Assembly (NCBI GenBank): GCA_964586425.1
Contig: CAZPHI010000059.1
Location: 1 to 13,016 of the forward strand
From: CAZPHI01 sp964586425
GTDB lineage: Bacteria > Bacillota > Clostridia > Lachnospirales > Lachnospiraceae
Direction: 5' to 3'
DNA: 13,016 bases
The position numbers and the translations under genes were made by a program. A model generated the notes under the pieces. The model was given only the letters and a program-made list of their open reading frames with translations. It did no database searches and had not been told where the DNA came from. Positions 1-6,877 of this stretch are shown one piece after another; within the stretch, counting starts at the first letter, position 1, and each line of letters starts with the position of its first letter.

Positions 1-11
1 AGCTATTTGAG

Positions 12-40
12 TTGTACAATTATCTGAAAAATGTTATAAT
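12..40 (+). promoter_or_regulatory. Sigma-A promoter for ftsK, with extended -10
   Basis: The -35 box TTGTAC (12-17) is separated by exactly 17 bases from a perfect -10 box TATAAT (35-40). A TG at 32-33, one base before the -10, makes it an extended -10. Transcription would start near base 46-48, giving a leader of about 30 bases before the ftsK ATG. This is a sequence match only; the transcription start has not been mapped. Confidence 0.8.
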
Positions 41-60
41 AATTCTCTAGGTAATTTTTC

Positions 61-66
61 AGGAGG
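61..66 (+). promoter_or_regulatory. Ribosome binding site of ftsK
   Basis: AGGAGG, a full Shine-Dalgarno core, ends 9 bases before the ATG at 76. It supports that ATG as the start of the FtsK/SpoIIIE protein. Confidence 0.8.
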
Positions 67-75
67 GAAGGCATA

Positions 76-2742
76 ATGGCTTCAAATACTACAAGAAAGA
101 CTAAAACTAATAAGAACAGTAGTGCTACAAGAAAGAAAGCACCAGTAAAAGCTGCTAAGAATACAAGACTGACTCCCAAAACTAAAAAACCAAATCAATA
201 TGGATTACAGTTAGGTGATGAAATTGCAGCTCTTGCTGTAATAGCATTCACAATAATACTCGTACTCAGTAACTTTGGAATATGTGGTTCGATTGGAGAA
301 GTTATCAAAAGTGTTGGATTTGGATTATTTGGAGTTGTAGAATATGTAGCTCCTTTTATTTTAGCGGCCAGTATCTGTATTATGATTGCCAATAAGCAGA
401 TGAGCGTAGTCAAGATAAAATCTGCAGCAGCATATTGTATGTCAATTCTTCTGTGTGCTTTGGTGCAGACTATATGGAATAAACCAGATATAACAGAGGC
501 TGGAATTGGAGACTTTTATATATATTCTTCGAATGAATTTGCAGGCGGTGGATTCTTTGGAGGATTAATAAGTAAGATATTAAGTCCATTGGGAACAGCA
601 GGTGCTATAGTTATTATTATACTGCTAATGATAATATGTATTGTTATAATTACAGAACGATCATTTCTCAACGGTGTTAGAGATAAAGGTGCTAAAGCAT
701 ATTCTAATGCAAGAAAGGATTATGCAGATTATAAGCAGCATTCCGGTGAAGTAAGACAGAGACGTCAGGAGCGCCAAAAACAGTTACAGCTTGAACATGA
801 AGAGAATGTTAACAAACGTAAGATTTCTGCAAAAAGCAGGGATGCAGTACAGACAGTTGCAGATGAACCAGTAGAGTTGAAAAGAACTGTTAAAAAGGTA
901 AAGGGAGTTCCGTTAGATACAACAATTGCAGGAGAAACATCTTCATATGAAGTTAATCCAATTGATATACATGAAATAGAGGTTGATACTAATATCTTGG
1001 ATGAATTCACAGATGATATATATGATCCATTAAATAATGTTTCTGAATCAAAACAGAATAAGATGACAGAGATTAATGATACAATTGTATCAGAATCTAC
1101 ACACGAACCAGAGCTAATGTCAGATGTACCAAAACGTAAAGAGAATATTCCTGTGGAATCCAAGAACAATGATATAAAGCCAGATGTTACAAAGCCGGAT
1201 ACTGCAAAGTCTGTGGCAGCCAAGACTGATGATATAGTTGTTAAGAATGACAAAACAGATTCAAAACACAGTACATACAAATATCCACCAATTACGCTTC
1301 TTGACAGGAATGTCTCGTCAGGTAATTCAAAGCAGCAGTCAGAGAATAAGCAGACTGCAGTTAGATTACAGCAGACATTACAGAACTTTGGAGTTAAAGT
1401 AACAATTACTGATATAAGCTGTGGACCTTCCGTTACAAGATTTGAACTGCAGCCTGAACAGGGAATTAAAGTAAGTAAGATTGTTTCACTAGCGGATGAT
1501 ATCAAGCTTAATCTTGCAGCAGCGGATATTAGAATTGAGGCACCAATACCTGGTAAAGCAGCTATTGGAATTGAGGTACCTAATAAGGAAAGTAGTAGTG
1601 TTTCACTCCGTGAACTTATAGAGACAGATACATTCAAAAAGCACAAATCAGATATTGCATTCGCAGCAGGACGAGATATATCAGGTCAGATAATTGTTGC
1701 AGATATTGCTAAGATGCCTCATCTTCTTATTGCTGGTGCAACTGGTTCTGGTAAGTCAGTATGTATTAATACTATTATAATGAGTATTTTGTACAAAGCT
1801 AATCCGGATGATGTTAAGCTTATTATGGTAGACCCTAAAGTCGTAGAGTTAAGCGTATATAATGGGATCCCTCATCTATTAATACCAGTTGTTACAGACC
1901 CTAAAAAAGCGGCAGGTGCACTTAATTGGGTGGTAGCAGAGATGACCGAGAGATATAAAAAATTCGCAGAACTTCAGGTAAGAGATTTGAAGGGATATAA
2001 CGAAAAAATAGCAACAATAGATAATGTTGATAGTGCAGATAAGCCAGTAAAGATGCCGCAGATAGTTATTATTGTTGATGAGCTTGCAGATCTTATGATG
2101 GTAGCATCGGGAGAGGTTGAAGATGCAATTGTCAGACTTGCACAGTTAGCCAGAGCTGCAGGAATACATCTTGTTATTGCTACGCAAAGACCATCTGTTA
2201 ACGTGATCACTGGTTTGATTAAGGCTAATGTACCATCAAGAATTGCATTCTCGGTTTCATCAGGAGTTGATTCAAGGACTATTCTTGATATGAATGGTGC
2301 AGAAAAACTGTTGGGAAAAGGTGATATGCTTTTCTACCCATCAGGATATCCAAAACCTGTACGAGTACAGGGTGCATTTGTATCGGATAAAGAGGTTGGT
2401 AAGGTTGTAGAATTTCTGAAAGAGAATACAGTTGTAGAATCAAATCAATATTCTACAGAGATAACATCACAGATTGAATCCTCAGCAACAATGAGTGATA
2501 GTCAGGCATTTGGCGGAGAGAGAGATCAGTATTTTGCAGAGACAGGAAGATTCATCATTGAGAAGGAAAAAGGCTCAATAGGAATGCTGCAAAGATATTA
2601 TAAGATAGGCTTTAACAGAGCAGCAAGAATTATGGATCAGTTATGTGATGCGGGTGTCGTAGGACCTGAAGAAGGAACGAAACCACGTAAGATATTAATG
2701 ACAATGGAAGAATTTGAAGAATATCTTAATCAAAACAAATAA
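76..2742 (+). CDS. ftsK: DNA translocase FtsK/SpoIIIE
   Basis: Membrane-anchored, ATP-driven DNA pump that clears chromosomal DNA from the division septum; in spore formers the SpoIIIE version moves DNA into the forespore. The 888-residue protein starts with a Lys/Thr/Asn-rich cytoplasmic tail (1-45). About four hydrophobic membrane segments follow, near 49-69, 83-105, 114-134 and 172-194. Residues about 200-400 form a charged, low-complexity linker. The motor domain carries Walker A GATGSGKS (554-561), a DPK motif (586-588), Walker B IIVDELADL with D668/E669, and an ATQRPSVNV segment (702-710). A C-terminal winged-helix gamma domain (about 815-885), which reads orienting sequences in this family, completes the protein. 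Length is a little above B. subtilis SpoIIIE because of the linker. It has its own promoter and is separated from fhs by 81 bases. FtsK and SpoIIIE cannot be told apart from sequence alone. Confidence 0.96.
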   Translation: MASNTTRKTKTNKNSSATRKKAPVKAAKNTRLTPKTKKPNQYGLQLGDEIAALAVIAFTIILVLSNFGICGSIGEVIKSVGFGLFGVVEYVAPFILAASICIMIANKQMSVVKIKSAAAYCMSILLCALVQTIWNKPDITEAGIGDFYIYSSNEFAGGGFFGGLISKILSPLGTAGAIVIIILLMIICIVIITERSFLNGVRDKGAKAYSNARKDYADYKQHSGEVRQRRQERQKQLQLEHEENVNKRKISAKSRDAVQTVADEPVELKRTVKKVKGVPLDTTIAGETSSYEVNPIDIHEIEVDTNILDEFTDDIYDPLNNVSESKQNKMTEINDTIVSESTHEPELMSDVPKRKENIPVESKNNDIKPDVTKPDTAKSVAAKTDDIVVKNDKTDSKHSTYKYPPITLLDRNVSSGNSKQQSENKQTAVRLQQTLQNFGVKVTITDISCGPSVTRFELQPEQGIKVSKIVSLADDIKLNLAAADIRIEAPIPGKAAIGIEVPNKESSSVSLRELIETDTFKKHKSDIAFAAGRDISGQIIVADIAKMPHLLIAGATGSGKSVCINTIIMSILYKANPDDVKLIMVDPKVVELSVYNGIPHLLIPVVTDPKKAAGALNWVVAEMTERYKKFAELQVRDLKGYNEKIATIDNVDSADKPVKMPQIVIIVDELADLMMVASGEVEDAIVRLAQLARAAGIHLVIATQRPSVNVITGLIKANVPSRIAFSVSSGVDSRTILDMNGAEKLLGKGDMLFYPSGYPKPVRVQGAFVSDKEVGKVVEFLKENTVVESNQYSTEITSQIESSATMSDSQAFGGERDQYFAETGRFIIEKEKGSIGMLQRYYKIGFNRAARIMDQLCDAGVVGPEEGTKPRKILMTMEEFEEYLNQNK

Positions 2743-2745
2743 TTC

Positions 2746-2774
2746 TTGTAATATATATCAAGTTAACATATTAT
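2746..2774 (+). promoter_or_regulatory. Candidate sigma-A promoter for fhs
   Basis: A -35-like TTGTAA (2746-2751) lies 17 bases from a -10-like TATTAT (2769-2774), just after the ftsK stop. Transcription would begin near 2781, giving a leader of about 43 bases. The surrounding DNA is very AT-rich, so chance matches are easier here; the 17-base spacing and the position in the largest gap of the window favour it. Confidence 0.5.
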
Positions 2775-2780
2775 TATTTA

Positions 2781-2791
2781 TTATAGAACAT
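2781..2791 (+). repeat. Shared leader motif, copy 1 (before fhs)
   Basis: The 11-base sequence TTATAGAACAT stands 33 bases before the fhs ATG and would coincide with the predicted transcription start. The same 11 bases recur at 9109-9119 in the leader of def, and I did not find a third copy. Function is unknown; chance in AT-rich DNA is possible. Confidence 0.4.
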
Positions 2792-2812
2792 ATGGATAAG
2801 TCACATATGAAC

Positions 2813-2817
2813 GGAGG
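2813..2817 (+). promoter_or_regulatory. Ribosome binding site that sets the fhs start
   Basis: GGAGG ends directly against an in-frame ATG at 2818, leaving no spacing for that codon. It lies 6 bases before the ATG at 2824, which is the normal distance. The true start is therefore 2824, giving an N-terminus MKTDIEIAQEAKM typical of the family. Confidence 0.85.
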
Positions 2818-2823
2818 ATGACT

Positions 2824-4497
2824 ATGAAAACAGATATAGAAATAGCACAGGAAGCAAAGATGCTTAAAATCACTGAAGTTGCAGCAAAGGTCGGGATTGA
2901 AGAAGATGATCTTATACTATACGGCAAATATAAAGCAAAGCTAGATGAAGCATTACTTAACAAGCTTAAAGATAAAAAGGACGGAAAACTTGTATTAGTA
3001 ACTGCGATTAATCCTACTCCTGCCGGAGAAGGAAAGACAACAATAAGTGTTGGACTTACAGAAGCTTTATGTGAGATGGGTAAGAATTCAGTTGTGGCAT
3101 TAAGAGAACCATCACTTGGACCATGCTTTGGCATAAAAGGTGGTGCAGCAGGTGGAGGATACGCACAGGTTGTTCCTATGGAGGATTTGAACCTTCATTT
3201 TACAGGAGATTTTCATGCTATTACTTCAGCTAATAATCTTTTGGCTGCAATGCTTGACAATCACATACATCATGGCAATTCGCTTAATATTGATACTAAA
3301 CGTATAGTATGGAAACGATGCCTTGATATGAATGACAGAGCTCTTCGTAATATAGTAATAGGTATGGGCGGTAAGGCTGATGGAGTTGTTAGAGAGGATC
3401 ATTTTATTATAACAGTTGCATCAGAAATAATGGCAATATTATGTCTGGCCGAAGATATGACTGATTTAAAGAAAAGATTGGGAAGAATAATTGTAGCATA
3501 TGATATGAATGGTAAGCCGGTTACAGCAGATGATCTTAAAGCTACAGGTTCTATGGCAGCTTTATTAAAAGATGCAATGCTTCCTAATTTGATACAGACA
3601 CTTGACAATACACCTGCTATCGTGCATGGTGGACCATTTGCTAATATTGCACATGGATGTAATAGTGTAAGAGCTACAAAAGCAGCATTAAAGCTGGGAG
3701 ATATTGTTATTACAGAAGCTGGATTTGGAGCTGATCTTGGAGCAGAAAAATTCCTTGATATAAAGTGCAGACTTGCTAATCTTAAGCCGGATGCAGTTGT
3801 TATTGTAGCTACTGTTAAGGCTCTTAAGTATAATGGTGGAGTTGAAAAGAGTGAATTAGGAAAAGAAAACCTTGAGGCATTGAAGAAAGGTATTGTTAAT
3901 CTGGATAAGCATATAGAGAATATTAAGAAATTCGGTGTACCTATCGTAGTAACTCTTAATTCATTTATTACAGATACCGAAGCTGAGTATGAATTCATAA
4001 AGGCACATTGTGAAGAGGCTGGATGTGAATTTGCACTTGCTAATGTCTGGAAAGATGGTGGCAAAGGTGGAATAGAACTTGCTGGTAAAGTACTTGCAAC
4101 TCTTGATAATAAAGTAAGCAGTTATGCACCAATATATGAAGATTGCGCATCATTAAAAGAGAAGATGGAAACTATCTCTAAAGAAATATACGGAGCACGC
4201 GGTGTTATCTATTCATCACAAGCAGATAAAGCAATTGCAGAGATAGAAGCACTTGGATTTGGTAATCTTCCTGTCTGTATGGCAAAGAACCAGTATTCAT
4301 TATCAGATGATCCATCATTACTTGGAAGACCAGAGAACTTTGATATGAATATTAGAGAAGTATACGTTAATGCAGGAGCAGGCTTTGTAGTGGCTCTTAC
4401 AGGTAAGGTACTTAGAATGCCAGGACTGCCTAAGATTCCAGCAGCAGAAGGAATTGATTATGATGAAGCTTCATCAAAGATTACAGGTTTATTTTAA
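2824..4497 (+). CDS. fhs: Formate--tetrahydrofolate ligase
   Basis: Cytoplasmic enzyme that joins formate to tetrahydrofolate using ATP to make 10-formyl-THF, the entry point of formate into one-carbon metabolism. The 557-residue product has the usual family length. Visible motifs, numbered from the ATG at 2824, are the nucleotide loop PTPAGEGKTT (64-73), REPSLGPCFG (94-103) with signature GIKGGAAGGGYAQV just after (103-116), LHFTGDFHAI (124-133), and the second signature VATVKALKYNGG (328-339). The last carries K332 where the published signature has Arg. The protein ends in the expected ITGLF style. folD follows after 43 bases with no terminator, so co-transcription is likely; the two enzymes act on consecutive folate intermediates. 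The 10-formyl-THF made here also feeds Fmt, encoded 5 kb downstream, and purine synthesis. A promoter-like sequence lies just upstream. Identification is firm. Confidence 0.97.
   Translation: MKTDIEIAQEAKMLKITEVAAKVGIEEDDLILYGKYKAKLDEALLNKLKDKKDGKLVLVTAINPTPAGEGKTTISVGLTEALCEMGKNSVVALREPSLGPCFGIKGGAAGGGYAQVVPMEDLNLHFTGDFHAITSANNLLAAMLDNHIHHGNSLNIDTKRIVWKRCLDMNDRALRNIVIGMGGKADGVVREDHFIITVASEIMAILCLAEDMTDLKKRLGRIIVAYDMNGKPVTADDLKATGSMAALLKDAMLPNLIQTLDNTPAIVHGGPFANIAHGCNSVRATKAALKLGDIVITEAGFGADLGAEKFLDIKCRLANLKPDAVVIVATVKALKYNGGVEKSELGKENLEALKKGIVNLDKHIENIKKFGVPIVVTLNSFITDTEAEYEFIKAHCEEAGCEFALANVWKDGGKGGIELAGKVLATLDNKVSSYAPIYEDCASLKEKMETISKEIYGARGVIYSSQADKAIAEIEALGFGNLPVCMAKNQYSLSDDPSLLGRPENFDMNIREVYVNAGAGFVVALTGKVLRMPGLPKIPAAEGIDYDEASSKITGLF
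4461..4476 (+). repeat. Perfect 16-base palindrome inside the fhs 3' end
   Basis: TGATGAAGCTTCATCA reads identically on both strands and lies 21 bases before the fhs stop codon, encoding part of the YDEASSK stretch. As RNA it could form a 6-bp stem with an AGCU loop, but no U-run follows directly, so it does not look like an intrinsic terminator. It may be a coincidence of coding sequence. Confidence 0.5.
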
Positions 4498-4540
4498 TTA
4501 TAACAATAAATTAATAAAACATAAGAATGGGAGAATGTAA

Positions 4541-5386
4541 ATGACACAGATTATTGATGGAAAATTAATTTCAGGACAGATTAAAGATGAACTAAAGGAA
4601 AAAGTAGCAGCATATAAGGCTCAGGGTGTGGAGATAAGCCTTGCAGTTATTCTTGTAGGTAATGATCCTGCATCATCTGTATATGTTAACAACAAAAAGA
4701 AAGCCTGTGATTACATCGGCATTAATTCACTTTCATATGAATTAGATGAGAATACAAGCGAAGAAGAATTACTTAATTTAATCAAAGAGCTTAATGGAAG
4801 AAAAGATGTTAATGGCATCTTAGTACAGCTTCCATTACCAAAGCATATCAACGAAGATCTTGTTATTAAAACAATTGATCCCCTTAAAGATGTAGATGGT
4901 TTCCATCCACAGAGCGTAGGAGCTTTATCAATTGGACAGCCTGGCTTTGTATCATGTACACCAGCAGGAATTATCCAGTTACTCAAACGCTCTAATATAT
5001 CAATTGAAGGTAAGGAATGCGTTGTTGTTGGACGTAGTAATATTGTTGGTAAGCCAATGTCTTTACTTTTGTTAAGAGAGAATGGAACAGTAACAATCAC
5101 ACATTCAAGAACAAAGAATCTTAAAGAAGTATGTAAGAGAGCGGATATTCTTGTAGTAGCTATTGGTAAGCCAAAGTTTATAACTAAGGAATATGTAAAA
5201 GATGGTGCTGTTGTTATTGATGTAGGAATTCATAGAATGGAAAATAAGAAACTCTGTGGAGATGTAGATTATGATGATGTAGCAGAGATAACAAGCGCAA
5301 TTACACCTGTACCAGGCGGAGTTGGACCTATGACAATCGCTATGCTTATGCATAATTGTGTTGAGGCAGTAGAAATTCAGAAATAA
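4541..5386 (+). CDS. folD: Bifunctional methylene-THF dehydrogenase / methenyl-THF cyclohydrolase
   Basis: Cytoplasmic enzyme that oxidises 5,10-methylene-THF with NADP+ and hydrolyses the methenyl product to 10-formyl-THF, or runs in reverse; it links serine/glycine-derived carbon with formate-derived carbon. The 281-residue protein is of typical length. Motifs seen are SVYVNNKKKAC (46-56), with Tyr48 and Lys52 matching the YxxxK catalytic pair, VQLPLP (95-100), KDVDGFHP (116-123), the dinucleotide-binding GRSNIVGKP (164-172), and the closing PGGVGPMTIAML (258-269). The ATG is preceded by GGGAG with 7-base spacing. It lies between fhs and murE, 12 bases before the murE start, and is probably on the same transcript as fhs. 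All expected active-site motifs are present, so both activities are expected. Confidence 0.97.
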   Translation: MTQIIDGKLISGQIKDELKEKVAAYKAQGVEISLAVILVGNDPASSVYVNNKKKACDYIGINSLSYELDENTSEEELLNLIKELNGRKDVNGILVQLPLPKHINEDLVIKTIDPLKDVDGFHPQSVGALSIGQPGFVSCTPAGIIQLLKRSNISIEGKECVVVGRSNIVGKPMSLLLLRENGTVTITHSRTKNLKEVCKRADILVVAIGKPKFITKEYVKDGAVVIDVGIHRMENKKLCGDVDYDDVAEITSAITPVPGGVGPMTIAMLMHNCVEAVEIQK

Positions 5387-5392
5387 CGGAGG
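5387..5392 (+). promoter_or_regulatory. Ribosome binding site that sets a TTG start for murE
   Basis: CGGAGG begins right after the folD stop and ends 6 bases before a TTG at 5399. No ATG or GTG stands at a suitable place: the next in-frame ATG (residue 71) would delete most of the MurE N-terminal domain. The strong site therefore supports TTG initiation. Confidence 0.8.
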
Positions 5393-5398
5393 CTTCAA

Positions 5399-6874
5399 TT
5401 GAGATTATTAGAATTATTAGAGAATGTTGAATATAAGGTTATTAAAGGCGACTTGAATGCTGATATTAAGAAGCTAACATCAGATTCAAGAAAGGTTGAT
5501 GCTGATACAGCATTTGTTGCAATCAAAGGTGCAGTATCCGATGGACACAGCTATCTAGCCGATGTTGCTTCAAAGAATGCGAAAGCAGTTATTGTTGAAG
5601 ATGCTTCTATGGCTTCTGACATGCCAGATGAAATTACGGTAATACAGACGTCTAATAGTAGAAAAGCATACGCTCTGATATCAGCAGCGTTCTTTGGTTA
5701 TCCGGCAAAGAGTATGTTCACAATTGGAATTACCGGTACAAAAGGCAAGACAACTACTACATATATGATTAGAAATGTTTTAGAGGCCTGCGGGATTAAG
5801 ACTGGTCTTATAGGTACAATTGAGACGATAATTGGTGATAAGACAAAACCATCATGTAATACAACACCTGAATCTTATGAGATACATGAGAGCTTTAGAA
5901 AGATGGTTGATGCTGGCTGCAAGGCAGTTGTTATGGAAGTCTCTTCGCAGGGACTGATGCTTGATAGAACAGCAGGAATTATGTTCGATATCGGAGTGTT
6001 TACTAATCTTGAACCTGATCATATCGGACCTAATGAACATAGTTCATTTGAACAGTATCTTTCATGTAAGGCAATGCTATTTAAACAATGCAGGATAGGC
6101 ATTGTTAATGGTGATGATGTTCATACAGACAAAGTCTTAGAGGGCAGCAGCTGTAAAGTAGAGATGTATGGCACAAGTGAACGATGTGAACTTCGTGCAA
6201 CTGATATTCAATTACTTCATGAACCTGGTAAGATAGGAACACAATATAAAGTATCAGGACTTGTTAATACTGATATTAAGCTAATCCTTCCAGGAATGTT
6301 CTCTGTATATAATTCACTGTGTGCAATTGCAGTTACAAGACATCTTAATACTGATATAGATAAGTTGAAAAAAGCTTTGTATGATGTCAGGGTTAAGGGA
6401 AGAATAGAGATTGTTCCTGTATCTGATAAATATACACTTATGATAGATTATGCACACAACGCAATGGCTCTTGAAAGCATTTTAAAGACGCTTAAAGAGT
6501 ACAATCCACATAGACTTATATGTTTGTTTGGATGTGGCGGAAACCGTGCAAAATCGCGTAGATTTGAGATGGGTGAAGTCTCAGGAAGACTTGCGGACCT
6601 CACAGTAATTACATCGGATAATCCAAGATTTGAGGACCCGGAAGCAATTATTGAGGATATCAAGACAGGAATTGCTAAGACTAGTGGAAAACATATAGAT
6701 ATTACAGATAGAAAACAGGCAATTAAGTATGTAATAGAGAATGGTGAAGCTGGTGATATTATTGTTCTTGCGGGCAAAGGACATGAGGATTACCAAGAGA
6801 TAGAAGGCGTTAAGCATCCAATGGATGAGAGAGTATTAATCGCTGAAATAATGGAAGAATTAGGAATGAACTAA
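5399..6874 (+). CDS. murE: UDP-MurNAc-tripeptide synthetase MurE (probably meso-DAP-adding)
   Basis: Cytoplasmic Mur ligase that adds the third amino acid to UDP-MurNAc-L-Ala-D-Glu during peptidoglycan precursor synthesis. The 491-residue protein starts at TTG. The N-terminal uridine-nucleotide domain (about 1-105) has the TSDSRKV segment (27-33). The ATPase domain has the loop GITGTKGKTTTTY (110-122), NTTPE (154-158) and a lysine in YLSCKAMLF (K224), at the place of the carbamylated Mur ligase lysine. The C-terminal domain has YAHN (351-354), DNPRFEDP (407-414) and GKGHEDYQ (459-466). DNPR is the signature of meso-diaminopimelate-specific MurE, so that substrate is inferred. Oddities: VSSQGL (181-186) replaces the usual VSSHG/A, and EPDHIGPNEH (205-214) replaces the usual DHLDYHG region. 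These may mark a clade variant. murE sits outside a dcw cluster, 12 bases after folD and 3 bases before priA. Confidence 0.92.
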   Translation: MRLLELLENVEYKVIKGDLNADIKKLTSDSRKVDADTAFVAIKGAVSDGHSYLADVASKNAKAVIVEDASMASDMPDEITVIQTSNSRKAYALISAAFFGYPAKSMFTIGITGTKGKTTTTYMIRNVLEACGIKTGLIGTIETIIGDKTKPSCNTTPESYEIHESFRKMVDAGCKAVVMEVSSQGLMLDRTAGIMFDIGVFTNLEPDHIGPNEHSSFEQYLSCKAMLFKQCRIGIVNGDDVHTDKVLEGSSCKVEMYGTSERCELRATDIQLLHEPGKIGTQYKVSGLVNTDIKLILPGMFSVYNSLCAIAVTRHLNTDIDKLKKALYDVRVKGRIEIVPVSDKYTLMIDYAHNAMALESILKTLKEYNPHRLICLFGCGGNRAKSRRFEMGEVSGRLADLTVITSDNPRFEDPEAIIEDIKTGIAKTSGKHIDITDRKQAIKYVIENGEAGDIIVLAGKGHEDYQEIEGVKHPMDERVLIAEIMEELGMN

Positions 6875-6877
6875 TAT

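Noticed and set aside
765..1646. A 293-codon open frame on the minus strand opposite ftsK
   Set aside because: It is antisense to the linker and early motor of FtsK, is Ser/Leu-rich as expected for the reverse of this sequence, shows no recognisable domain, and the plus-strand gene is certain.
2743..2823. A tetrahydrofolate riboswitch or intrinsic terminator before fhs
   Set aside because: The gap is only 81 bases, lacks GC-rich stems, and the CTTG/CAAG pair around 2745-2762 gives just a 4-bp stem with no U-run. It is too short and AT-rich for the known THF riboswitch.
3399..4064. A 221-codon open frame on the minus strand opposite fhs
   Set aside because: It lies wholly within the highly conserved fhs gene and its composition is that of an antisense shadow, with no motif of its own.
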